Assembly: GCA_964057225.1 (NCBI GenBank) | Contig: OZ059895.1 | Span: forward strand, 4,278,001-4,342,000 | DNA from: Auanema rhodensis | Lineage: Eukaryota; Nematoda; Chromadorea; Rhabditida; Rhabditidae | Direction of reading: 5' to 3' | Length of the DNA: 64,000 nucleotides | Part shown: piece after piece, positions 38,890 to 52,200 of the stretch | Position numbering within the stretch: the first letter of the stretch is position 1 | Layout of the letters: every line of letters begins with the position of its first letter | The notes under the pieces: generated by a model | Database searches by the model: none | What the model saw: the letters and a program-made list of their open reading frames with translations, nothing else | What the model was told of the DNA's origin: nothing | Position numbers and translations under genes: made by a program

Positions 38890-41800
38890 ATGTACACTCA
38901 ACATTGCTTCCAAAAACATTTTGACAAAAATTTTTTCGAAAAATTTCAAAATAATTTAGCAAAAAGTAGATGTTTTTAGATTCCTTTTTTTAAGGCAAAG
39001 ATGATGGACAATGTTATTCAACAAAAAAATTAATTCTTCAGGGTGAAAATCGAGGATATAAGTGTGAACTTATATCAGTTGATATCTCGGTGCATTTTTA
39101 AGCTAGCGCAAATCTGATAACACAGATCGACGCAGCTTAAAAATCCGCATCGAATGCACTATACTACATTGAGAAACGCTTAATACAAAAATTAGTTATG
39201 ATCGTTTGAAAAATGATGCATTAGTGTATGTTGAGTTTCCATGTACACTCAACATTGCTTCCAAAAACATTTTGACAAAAATTTTTTCGAAAAATTTCAA
39301 AATAATTTAGCAAAAAGTAGATGTTTTTAGATTCCTTTTTTTAAGGCAAAGATGATGGACAATGTTATTCAACAAAAAAATTAATTCTTCAGGGTGAAAA
39401 TCGAGGATATAAGTGTGAACTTATATCAGTTGATATCTCGGTGCATTTTTAAGCTAGCGCAAATCTGATAACACAGATCGACGCAGCTTAAAAATCCGCA
39501 TCGAATGCACTATACTACATTGAGAAACGCTTAATACAAAAATTAGTTATGATCGTTTGAAAAATGATGCATTAGTGTATGTTGAGTTTCCATGTACACT
39601 CAACATTGCTTCCAAAAACATTTTGACAAAAATTTTTTCGAAAAATTTCAAAATAATTTAGCAAAAAGTAGATGTTTTTAGATTCCTTTTTTTAAGGCAA
39701 AAATGATGGACAATGTTATTAAACGAAAAAATTAATTCTTCAGGGTGAAAATCGAGGATATAAGTGTGAACTTATATCAGTTGATATCTCGGTGCATTTT
39801 TAAGCTAGCGCAAATCTGATAACACAGATCGACGCAGCTTAAAAATCCGCATCGAATGCACTATACTACATTGAGAAACGCTTAATACAAAAATTAGTTA
39901 TGATCGTTTGAAAAATGATGCATTAGTGTATGTTGAGTTTCCATGTACACTCAACATTGCTTCCAAAAACATTTTGACAAAAATTTTTTTGAAAAATTTC
40001 AAAATAATTTAGCAAAAAGTAGATGTTTTTAGATTCCTTTTTTTAAGGCAAAAATGATGGACAATGTTATTAAACGAAAAAATTAATTCTTCAGGGTGAA
40101 AATCGAGGATATAAGTGTGAACTTATATCAGTTGATATCTCGGTGCATTTTTAAGCTAGCGCAAATCTGATAACACAGATCGACGCAGCTTAAAAATCCG
40201 CATCGAATGCACTATACTACATTGAGAAACGCTTAATACAAAAATTAGTTATGATCGTTTGAAAAATGATGCATTAGTGTATGTTGAGTTTCCATGTACA
40301 CTCAACATTGCTTCCAAAAACATTTTGACAAAAATTTTTTCGAAAAATTTCAAAATAATTTAGCAAAAAGTAGATGTTTTTAGATTCCTTTATTCAAGGC
40401 AAAGATGATGGACAATGTTATTCAACGAAAAAACTTCAGGGTGAAAATCGAGGATATAAGTGTGAACATATATCAGTTGATATCTCGGTGCATGTTCAAG
40501 CTAGCGCAAATCTGATAACACAGATCGACGCAGCTTAAAAATCCGCATCGAATGCACTATACTACATTGAGAAACGCTTAATACAAAAATTAGTTATGAT
40601 CGTTTGAAAAATGATGCATTAGTGTATGTTGAGTTTCCATGTACACTCAACATTGCTTCCAAAAACATTTTAACAAAAATGTTTTCGAAAAATTTCAAAA
40701 TAATTTAGCAAAAAGTAGATGTTTTTAGATTCCTTTTTTTAAGGCAAAAATGATGGACAATGTTATTCAACGAAAAAATTAATTCTTCAGGGTGAAAATC
40801 GAGGATATAAGTGTGAACTTATATCAGTTGATATCTCGTTGCATTTTCAAGCTAGCGCAAATCTGATAACACAGATCGACGCAGCTTAAAAATCCGCATC
40901 GAATGCACTATACTACATTGAGAAACGCTTAATACAAAAATTAGTTATGATCGTTTGAAAAATGATGCATTAGTGTATGTTGAGTTTCCATGTACACTCA
41001 ACATTGCTTCCAAAAACATTTTGACAAAAATGTTTTCGAAAAATTTCAAAATAATTTAACAAAAAGTAGATGTTTTTAGATTCCTTTTTTTAAGGCAAAA
41101 ATGATGGACAATGTTATTCAACGAAAAAATTAATTCTTCAGGGTGAAAATCGAGGATATAAGTGTGAACTTATATCAGTTGATATCTCGTTGCATTTTCA
41201 AGCTAGCGCAAATCTGATAACACAGATCGACGCAGCTTAAAAATCCGCATCGAATGCACTATACTACATTGAGAAACGCTTAATACAAAAATTAGTTATG
41301 ATCGTTTGAAAAATGATGCATTAGTGTATGTTGAGTTTCCATGTACACTCAACATTGCTTCCAAAAACATTTTGACAAAAATTTTTTCGAAAAATTTCAA
41401 AATAATTTAGCAAAAAGTAGATGTTTTTAGATTCCTTTTTTCAAGGCAAAGATGATGGACAATGTTATTCAACAAAAAAATTAATTCTTCAGGGTGAAAA
41501 TCGAGGATATAAGTGTGAACTTATATCAGTTGATATCTCGGTGCATTTTTAAGCTAGCGCAAATCTGATAACACAGATCGACGCAGCTTAAAAATCCGCA
41601 TCGAATGCACTATACTACATTGAGAAACGCTTAATACAAAAATTAGTTATGATCGTTTGAAAAATGATGCATTAGTGTATGTTGAGTTTCCATGTACACT
41701 CAACATTGCTTCCAAAAACATTTTGACAAAAATTTTTTCGAAAAATTTCAAAATAATTTAGCAAAAAGTAGATGTTTTTAGATTCCTTTTTTTAAGGCAA

Positions 41801-44800
41801 AAATGATGGACAATGTTATTAAACGAAAAAATTAATTCTTCAGGGTGAAAATCGAGGATATAAGTGTGAACTTATATCAGTTGATATCTCGGTGCATTTT
41901 TAAGCTAGCGCAAATCTGATAACACAGATCGACGCAGCTTAAAAATCCGCATCGAATGCACTATACTACATTGAGAAACGCTTAATACAAAAATTAGTTA
42001 TGATCGTTTGAAAAATGATGCATTAGTGTATGTTGAGTTTCCATGTACACTCAACATTGCTTCCAAAAACATTTTGACAAAAATTTTTTCGAAAAATTTC
42101 AAAATAATTTAGCAAAAAGTAGATGTTTTTAGATTCCTTTTTTTAAGGCAAAAATGATGGACAATGTTATTAAACGAAAAAATTAATTCTTCAGGGTGAA
42201 AATCGAGGATATAAGTGTGAACTTATATCAGTTGATATCTCGGTGCATTTTTAAGCTAGCGCAAATCTGATAACACAGATCGACGCAGCTTAAAAATCCG
42301 CATCGAATGCACTATACTACATTGAGAAACGCTTAATACAAAAATTAGTTATGATCGTTTGAAAAATGATGCATTAGTGTATGTTGAGTTTCCATGTACA
42401 CTCAACATTGCTTCCAAAAACATTTTGACAAAAATTTTTTTGAAAAATTTCAAAATAATTTAGCAAAAAGTAGATGTTTTTAGATTCCTTTTTTTAAGGC
42501 AAAAATGATGGACAATGTTATTAAACGAAAAAATTAATTCTTCAGGGTGAAAATCGAGGATATAAGTGTGAACTTATATCAGTTGATATCTCGGTGCATT
42601 TTTAAGCTAGCGCAAATCTGATAACACAGATCGACGCAGCTTAAAAATCCGCATCGAATGCACTATACTACATTGAGAAACGCTTAATACAAAAATTAGT
42701 TATGATCGTTTGAAAAATGATGCATTAGTGTATGTTGAGTTTCCATGTACACTCAACATTGCTTCCAAAAACATTTTGACAAAAATTTTTTCGAAAAATT
42801 TCAAAATAATTTAGCAAAAAGTAGATGTTTTTAGATTCCTTTATTCAAGGCAAAGATGATGGACAATGTTATTCAACGAAAAAACTTCAGGGTGAAAATC
42901 GAGGATATAAGTGTGAACATATATCAGTTGATATCTCGGTGCATGTTCAAGCTAGCGCAAATCTGATAACACAGATCGACGCAGCTTAAAAATCCGCATC
43001 GAATGCACTATACTACATTGAGAAACGCTTAATACAAAAATTAGTTATGATCGTTTGAAAAATGATGCATTAGTGTATGTTGAGTTTCCATGTACACTCA
43101 ACATTGCTTCCAAAAACATTTTAACAAAAATGTTTTCGAAAAATTTCAAAATAATTTAGCAAAAAGTAGATGTTTTTAGATTCCTTTTTTTAAGGCAAAA
43201 ATGATGGACAATGTTATTCAACGAAAAAATTAATTCTTCAGGGTGAAAATCGAGGATATAAGTGTGAACTTATATCAGTTGATATCTCGTTGCATTTTCA
43301 AGCTAGCGCAAATCTGATAACACAGATCGACGCAGCTTAAAAATCCGCATCGAATGCACTATACTACATTGAGAAACGCTTAATACAAAAATTAGTTATG
43401 ATCGTTTGAAAAATGATGCATTAGTGTATGTTGAGTTTCCATGTACACTCAACATTGCTTCCAAAAACATTTTGACAAAAATGTTTTCGAAAAATTTCAA
43501 AATAATTTAACAAAAAGTAGATGTTTTTAGATTCCTTTTTTTAAGGCAAAAATGATGGACAATGTTATTCAACGAAAAAATTAATTCTTCAGGGTGAAAA
43601 TCGAGGATATAAGTGTGAACTTATATCAGTTGATATCTCGTTGCATTTTCAAGCTAGCGCAAATCTGATAACACAGATCGACGCAGCTTAAAAATCCGCA
43701 TCGAATGCACTATACTACATTGAGAAACGCTTAATACAAAAATTAGTTATGATCGTTTGAAAAATGATGCATTAGTGTATGTTGAGTTTCCATGTACACT
43801 CAACATTGCTTCCAAAAACATTTTGACAAAAATTTTTTCGAAAAATTTCAAAATAATTTAGCAAAAAGTAGATGTTTTTAGATTCCTTTTTTCAAGGCAA
43901 AGATGATGGACAATGTTATTCAACAAAAAAATTAATTCTTCAGGGTGAAAATCGAGGATATAAGTGTGAACTTATATCAGTTGATATCTCGGTGCATTTT
44001 TAAGCTAGCGCAAATCTGATAACACAGATCGACGCAGCTTAAAAATCCGCATCGAATGCACTATACTACATTGAGAAACGCTTAATACAAAAATTAGTTA
44101 TGATCGTTTGAAAAATGATGCATTAGTGTATGTTGAGTTTCCATGTACACTCAACATTGCTTCCAAAAACATTTTGACAAAAATTTTTTCGAAAAATTTC
44201 AAAATAATTTAGCAAAAAGTAGATGTTTTTAGATTCCTTTTTTTAAGGCAAAAATGATGGACAATGTTATTAAACGAAAAAATTAATTCTTCAGGGTGAA
44301 AATCGAGGATATAAGTGTGAACTTATATCAGTTGATATCTCGGTGCATTTTTAAGCTAGCGCAAATCTGATAACACAGATCGACGCAGCTTAAAAATCCG
44401 CATCGAATGCACTATACTACATTGAGAAACGCTTAATACAAAAATTAGTTATGATCGTTTGAAAAATGATGCATTAGTGTATGTTGAGTTTCCATGTACA
44501 CTCAACATTGCTTCCAAAAACATTTTGACAAAAATTTTTTCGAAAAATTTCAAAATAATTTAGCAAAAAGTAGATGTTTTTAGATTCCTTTTTTTAAGGC
44601 AAAAATGATGGACAATGTTATTAAACGAAAAAATTAATTCTTCAGGGTGAAAATCGAGGATATAAGTGTGAACTTATATCAGTTGATATCTCGGTGCATT
44701 TTTAAGCTAGCGCAAATCTGATAACACAGATCGACGCAGCTTAAAAATCCGCATCGAATGCACTATACTACATTGAGAAACGCTTAATACAAAAATTAGT

Positions 44801-46242
44801 TATGATCGTTTGAAAAATGATGCATTAGTGTATGTTGAGTTTCCATGTACACTCAACATTGCTTCCAAAAACATTTTGACAAAAATTTTTTCGAAAAATT
44901 TCAAAATAATTTAGCAAAAAGTAGATGTTTTTAGATTCCTTTTTTTAAGGCAAAAATGATGGACAATGTTATTAAACGAAAAAATTAATTCTTCAGGGTG
45001 AAAATCGAGGATATAAGTGTGAACTTATATCAGTTGATATCTCGGTGCATTTTTAAGCTAGCGCAAATCTGATAACACAGATCGACGCAGCTTAAAAATC
45101 CGCATCGAATGCACTATACTACATTGAGAAACGCTTAATACAAAAATTAGTTATGATCGTTTGAAAAATGATGCATTAGTGTATGTTGAGTTTCCATGTA
45201 CACTCAACATTGCTTCCAAAAACATTTTGACAAAAATTTTTTCGAAAAATTTCAAAATAATTTAGCAAAAAGTAGATGTTTTTAGATTCCTTTATTCAAG
45301 GCAAAGATGATGGACAATGTTATTCAACGAAAAAACTTCAGGGTGAAAATCGAGGATATAAGTGTGAACATATATCAGTTGATATCTCGGTGCATGTTCA
45401 AGCTAGCGCAAATCTGATAACACAGATCGACGCAGCTTAAAAATCCGCATCGAATGCACTATTCTACATTGAGAAACGCTTAATACAAAAATTAGTTATG
45501 ATCGTTTGAAAAATGATGCATTAGTGTATGTTGAGTTTCCATGTACACTCAACATTGCTTCCAAAAACATTTTGACAAAAATTTTTTCGAAAAATTTCAA
45601 AATAATTTAGCAAAAAGTAGATGTTTTTAGATTCCTTTTTTTAAGGCAAAAATGATGGACAATGTTATTCAACGAAAAAATTAATTCTTCAGGGTGAAAA
45701 TCGAGGATATAAGTGTGAACTTATATCAGTTGATATCTCGTTGCATTTTCAAGCTAGCGCAAATCTGATAACACAGATCGACGCAGCTTAAAAATCCGCA
45801 TCGAATGCACTATACTACATTGAGAAACGCTTAATACAAAAATTAGTTATGATCGTTTGAAAAATGATGCATTAGTGTATGTTGAGTTTCCATGTACACT
45901 CAACATTGCTTCCAAAAACATTTTGACAAAAATTTTTTCGAAAAATTTCAAAATAATTTAGCAAAAAGTAGATGTTTTTAGATTCCTTTTTTTAAGGCAA
46001 AGATGATGGACAATGTTATTCAACAAAAAAATTAATTCTTCAGGGTGAAAATCGAGGATATAAGTGTGAACTTATATCAGTTGATATCTCGGTGCATTTT
46101 CAAGCTAGCGCAAATCTGATAACACAGATCGACGCAGCTTAAAAATCCGCATCGAATGCACTATACTTCATTGAGAAACGCTTAATACAAAAATTAGTTA
46201 TGATCGTTTGAAAAATGATGCATTAGTGTATGTTGAGTTTCC
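38890..46242 (+). repeat. Three successive 2,451-bp seven-monomer higher-order units
   Basis: Units begin at 38,890, 41,341 and 43,792, each six 351-bp monomers plus one 345-bp H monomer. Unit 1 reads B, B, D, D, H, F, G; unit 2 reads B, D, D, D, H, F, G; unit 3 reads B, D, D, D, H, then two diverged monomers (45541, 45892). Shared tracers: TTTTTTTGAAAA in the D monomer just before H in units 1 and 2 (39943, 42394), AATTTAACAAAA in the G monomer (40990, 43441), and a TTTTTTCAAGG front in the B monomer of units 2 and 3 (41341, 43792). H monomers here have a CCTTTATTCAAGG front, absent from those left of 37 kb. Confidence 0.85.
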
Positions 46243-49200
46243 ATGTACACTCAACATTGCTTCCAAAAACATTTTGACAAAAATTTTTTCGAAAAATTTC
46301 AAAATAATTTAGCAAAAAGTAGATGTTTTTAGATTCCTTTTTTTAAGGCAAACATGATGGACAACGTTATTCAACGAAAAAATTAATTCTTCAGGGTGAA
46401 AATCGAGGATATAAGTGTGAACTTATATCAGTTGATATCTCGGTGAATTTTTAAGCTAGCGCAAATCTGATAACACAGATCGACGCAGCTTAAAAATCCG
46501 CATCGAATGCACTATACTTCATTGAGAAACGCTTAATACAAAAATTAGTTATGATCGTTTGAAAAATGATGCATTAGTGTATGTTGAGTTTCCATGTACA
46601 CTCAACATTGCTTCCAAAAACATTTTGACAAAAATTTTTTCGAAAAATTTCAAAATAATTTAGCAAAAAGTAGATGTTTTTAGATTCCTTTTTTTAAGGC
46701 AAACATGATGGACAACGTTATTCAACGAAAAAATTAATTCTTCAGGGTGAAAATCGAGGATATAAGTGTGAACTTATATCAGTTGATATCTCGGTGAATT
46801 TTTAAGCTAGCGCAAATCTGATAACACAGATCGACGCAGCTTAAAAATCCGCATCGAATGCACTATACTACATTGAGAAACGCTTAATACAAAGATTAGT
46901 TATGATCGTTTGAAAAATGATGCATTAGTGTATGTTGAGTTTCCATGTACACTCAACATTGCTTCCAAAAACATTTTGACAAAAATTTTTTCGAAAAATT
47001 TCAAAATAATTTAGCAAAAAGTAGATGTTTTTAGATTCCTTTTTTCAAGGCAAAGACGATGGACAATGTTATTCAACGAAAAAATTAATTCTTCAGGGTG
47101 AAAATCGAGGATATAAGTGTGAACTTATATCAGTTGATATCTCGGTGCATTTTCAAGCTAGCGCAAATCTGATAACACAGATCGACGCAGCTTAAAAATC
47201 CGCATCGAATGCACTATACTTCATTGAGAAACGCTTAATACAAAAATTAGTTATGATCGTTTGAAAAATGATGCATTAGTGTATGTTGAGTTTCCATGTA
47301 CACTCAACATTGCTTCCAAAAACATTTTGACAAAAATTTTTTCGAAAAATTTCAAAATAATTTAGCAAAAAGTAGATGTTTTTAGATTCCTTTTTTTAAG
47401 GCAAAGATGATGGACAATGTTATTCAACGAAAAAATTAATTCTTCAGGGTGAAAATCGAGGATATAAGTGTGAACTTATATCAGTTGATATCTCGGTGCA
47501 TTTTCAAGCTAGCGCAAATCTGATAACACAGATCGACGCAGCTTAAAAATCCGCATCGAATGCACTATACTTCATTGAGAAACGCTTAATACAAAAATTA
47601 GTTATGATCGTTTGAAAAATGATGCATTAGTGTATGTTGAGTTTCCATGTACACTCAACATTGCTTCCAAAAACATTTTGACAAAAATTTTTTCGAAAAA
47701 TTTCAAAATAATTTAGCAAAAAGTAGATGTTTTTAGATTCCTTTTTTTAAGGCAAACATGATGGACAACGTTATTCAACGAAAAAATTAATTCTTCAGGG
47801 TGAAAATCGAGGATATAAGTGTGAACTTATATCAGTTGATATCTCGGTGAATTTTTAAGCTAGCGCAAATCTGATAACACAGATCGACGCAGCTTAAAAA
47901 TCCGCATCGAATGCACTATACTACATTGAGAAACGCTTAATACAAAGATTAGTTATGATCGTTTGAAAAATGATGCATTAGTGTATGTTGAGTTTCCATG
48001 TACACTCAACATTGCTTCCAAAAACATTTTGACAAAAATTTTTTCGAAAAATTTCAAAATAATTTAGCAAAAAGTAGATGTTTTTAGATTCCTTTTTTCA
48101 AGGCAAAGACGATGGACAATGTTATTCAACGAAAAAATTAATTCTTCAGGGTGAAAATCGAGGATATAAGTGTGAACTTATATCAGTTGATATCTCGGTG
48201 CATTTTCAAGCTAGCGCAAATCTGATAACACAGATCGACGCAGCTTAAAAATCCGCATCGAATGCACTATACTTCATTGAGAAACGCTTAATACAAAAAT
48301 TAGTTATGATCGTTTGAAAAATGATGCATTAGTGTATGTTGAGTTTCCATGTACACTCAACATTGCTTCCAAAAACATTTTGACAAAAATTTTTTCGAAA
48401 AATTTCAAAATAATTTAGCAAAAAGTAGATGTTTTTAGATTCCTTTTTTTAAGGCAAAGATGATGGACAATGTTATTCAACGAAAAAATTAATTCTTCAG
48501 GGTGAAAATCGAGGATATAAGTGTGAACTTATATCAGTTGATATCTCGGTGCATTTTCAAGCTAGCGCAAATCTGATAACACAGATCGACGCAGCTTAAA
48601 AATCCGCATCGAATGCACTATACTTCATTGAGAAACGCTTAATACAAAAATTAGTTATGATCGTTTGAAAAATGATGCATTAGTGTATGTTGAGTTTCCA
48701 TGTACACTCAACATTGCTTCCAAAAACATTTTGACAAAAATTTTTTCGAAAAATTTCAAAATAAGTTAGCAAAAAGTAGATGTTTTTAGATTCCTTTTTT
48801 CAAGGCAAAGACGATGGACAATGTTATTCAACGAAAAAATTAATTCTTCAGGGTGAAAATCGAGGATATAAGTGTGAACTTATATCAGTTGATATCTCGG
48901 TGCATTTTCAAGCTAGCGCAAATCTGATAACACAGATCGACGCAGCTTAAAAATCCGCATCGAATGCACTATACTTCATTGAGAAACGCTTAATACAAAA
49001 ATTAGTTATGATCGTTTGAAAAATGATGCATTAGTGTATGTTGAGTTTCCATGTACACTCAACATTGCTTCCAAAAACATTTTGACAAAAATTTTTTCGA
49101 AAAATTTCAAAATAATTTAGCAAAAAGTAGATGTTTTTAGATTCCTTTTTTTAAGGCAAAGATGATGGACAATGTTATTCAACGAAAAAATTAATTCTTC

Positions 49201-52200
49201 AGGGTGAAAATCGAGGATATAAGTGTGAACTTATATCAGTTGATATCTCGGTGCATTTTCAAGCTAGCGCAAATCTGATAACACAGATCGACGCAGCTTA
49301 AAAATCCGCATCGAATGCACTATACTTCATTGAGAAACGCTTAATACAAAAATTAGTTATGATCGTTTGAAAAATGATGCATTAGTGTATGTTGAGTTTC
49401 CATGTACACTCAACATTGCTTCCAAAAACATTTTGACAAAAATTTTTTCGAAAAATTTCAAAATAATTTAGCAAAAAGTAGATGTTTTTAGATTCCTTTT
49501 TTTAAGGCAAACATGATGGACAACGTTATTCAACGAAAAAATTAATTCTTCAGGGTGAAAATCGAGGATATAAGTGTGAACTTATATCAGTTGATATCTC
49601 GGTGAATTTTTAAGCTAGCGCAAATCTGATAACACAGATCGACGCAGCTTAAAAATCCGCATCGAATGCACTATACTACATTGAGAAACGCTTAATACAA
49701 AGATTAGTTATGATCGTTTGAAAAATGATGCATTAGTGTATGTTGAGTTTCCATGTACACTCAACATTGCTTCCAAAAACATTTTGACAAAAATTTTTTC
49801 GAAAAATTTCAAAATAATTTAGCAAAAAGTAGATGTTTTTAGATTCCTTTTTTTAAGGCAAACATGATGGACAACGTTATTCAACGAAAAAATTAATTCT
49901 TCAGGGTGAAAATCGAGGATATAAGTGTGAACTTATATCAGTTGATATCTCGGTGAATTTTCAAGCTAGCGCAAATCTGATAACACAGATCGACGCAGCT
50001 TAAAAATCCGCATCGAATGCACTATACTTCATTGAGAAACGCTTAATACAAAAATTAGTTATGATCGTTTGAAAAATGATGCATTAGTGTATGTTGAGTT
50101 TCCATGTACACTCAACATTGCTTCCAAAAACATTTTGACAAAAATTTTTTCGAAAAATTTCAAAATAATTTAGCAAAAAGTAGATGTTTTTAGATTCCTT
50201 TTTTTAAGGCAAACATGATGGACAACGTTATTCAACGAAAAAATTAATTCTTCAGGGTGAAAATCGAGGATATAAGTGTGAACTTATATCAGTTGATATC
50301 TCGGTGAATTTTTAAGCTAGCGCAAATCTGATAACACAGATCGACGCAGCTTAAAAATCCGCATCGAATGCACTATACTACATTGAGAAACGCTTAATAC
50401 AAAGATTAGTTATGATCGTTTGAAAAATGATGCATTAGTGTATGTTGAGTTTCCATGTACACTCAACATTGCTTCCAAAAACATTTTGACAAAAATTTTT
50501 TCGAAAAATTTCAAAATAATTTAGCAAAAAGTAGATGTTTTTAGATTCCTTTTTTCAAGGCAAAGACGATGGACAATGTTATTCAACGAAAAAATTAATT
50601 CTTCAGGGTGAAAATCGAGGATATAAGTGTGAACTTATATCAGTTGATATCTCGGTGCATTTTCAAGCTAGCGCAAATCTGATAACACAGATCGACGCAG
50701 CTTAAAAATCCGCATCGAATGCACTATACTTCATTGAGAAACGCTTAATACAAAAATTAGTTATGATCGTTTGAAAAATGATGCATTAGTGTATGTTGAG
50801 TTTCCATGTACACTCAACATTGCTTCCAAAAACATTTTGACAAAAATTTTTTCGAAAAATTTCAAAATAATTTAGCAAAAAGTAGATGTTTTTAGATTCC
50901 TTTTTTTAAGGCAAAGATGATGGACAATGTTATTCAACGAAAAAATTAATTCTTCAGGGTGAAAATCGAGGATATAAGTGTGAACTTATATCAGTTGATA
51001 TCTCGGTGCATTTTCAAGCTAGCGCAAATCTGATAACACAGATCGACGCAGCTTAAAAATCCGCATCGAATGCACTATACTTCATTGAGAAACGCTTAAT
51101 ACAAAAATTAGTTATGATCGTTTGAAAAATGATGCATTAGTGTATGTTGAGTTTCCATGTACACTCAACATTGCTTCCAAAAACATTTTGACAAAAATTT
51201 TTTCGAAAAATTTCAAAATAATTTAGCAAAAAGTAGATGTTTTTAGATTCCTTTTTTTAAGGCAAACATGATGGACAACGTTATTCAACGAAAAAATTAA
51301 TTCTTCAGGGTGAAAATCGAGGATATAAGTGTGAACTTATATCAGTTGATATCTCGGTGAATTTTTAAGCTAGCGCAAATCTGATAACACAGATCGACGC
51401 AGCTTAAAAATCCGCATCGAATGCACTATACTACATTGAGAAACGCTTAATACAAAGATTAGTTATGATCGTTTGAAAAATGATGCATTAGTGTATGTTG
51501 AGTTTCCATGTACACTCAACATTGCTTCCAAAAACATTTTGACAAAAATTTTTTCGAAAAATTTCAAAATAATTTAGCAAAAAGTAGATGTTTTTAGATT
51601 CCTTTTTTCAAGGCAAAGACGATGGACAATGTTATTCAACGAAAAAATTAATTCTTCAGGGTGAAAATCGAGGATATAAGTGTGAACTTATATCAGTTGA
51701 TATCTCGGTGCATTTTCAAGCTAGCGCAAATCTGATAACACAGATCGACGCAGCTTAAAAATCCGCATCGAATGCACTATACTTCATTGAGAAACGCTTA
51801 ATACAAAAATTAGTTATGATCGTTTGAAAAATGATGCATTAGTGTATGTTGAGTTTCCATGTACACTCAACATTGCTTCCAAAAACATTTTGACAAAAAT
51901 TTTTTCGAAAAATTTCAAAATAATTTAGCAAAAAGTAGATGTTTTTAGATTCCTTTTTTTAAGGCAAAGATGATGGACAATGTTATTCAACGAAAAAATT
52001 AATTCTTCAGGGTGAAAATCGAGGATATAAGTGTGAACTTATATCAGTTGATATCTCGGTGCATTTTCAAGCTAGCGCAAATCTGATAACACAGATCGAC
52101 GCAGCTTAAAAATCCGCATCGAATGCACTATACTTCATTGAGAAACGCTTAATACAAAAATTAGTTATGATCGTTTGAAAAATGATGCATTAGTGTATGT

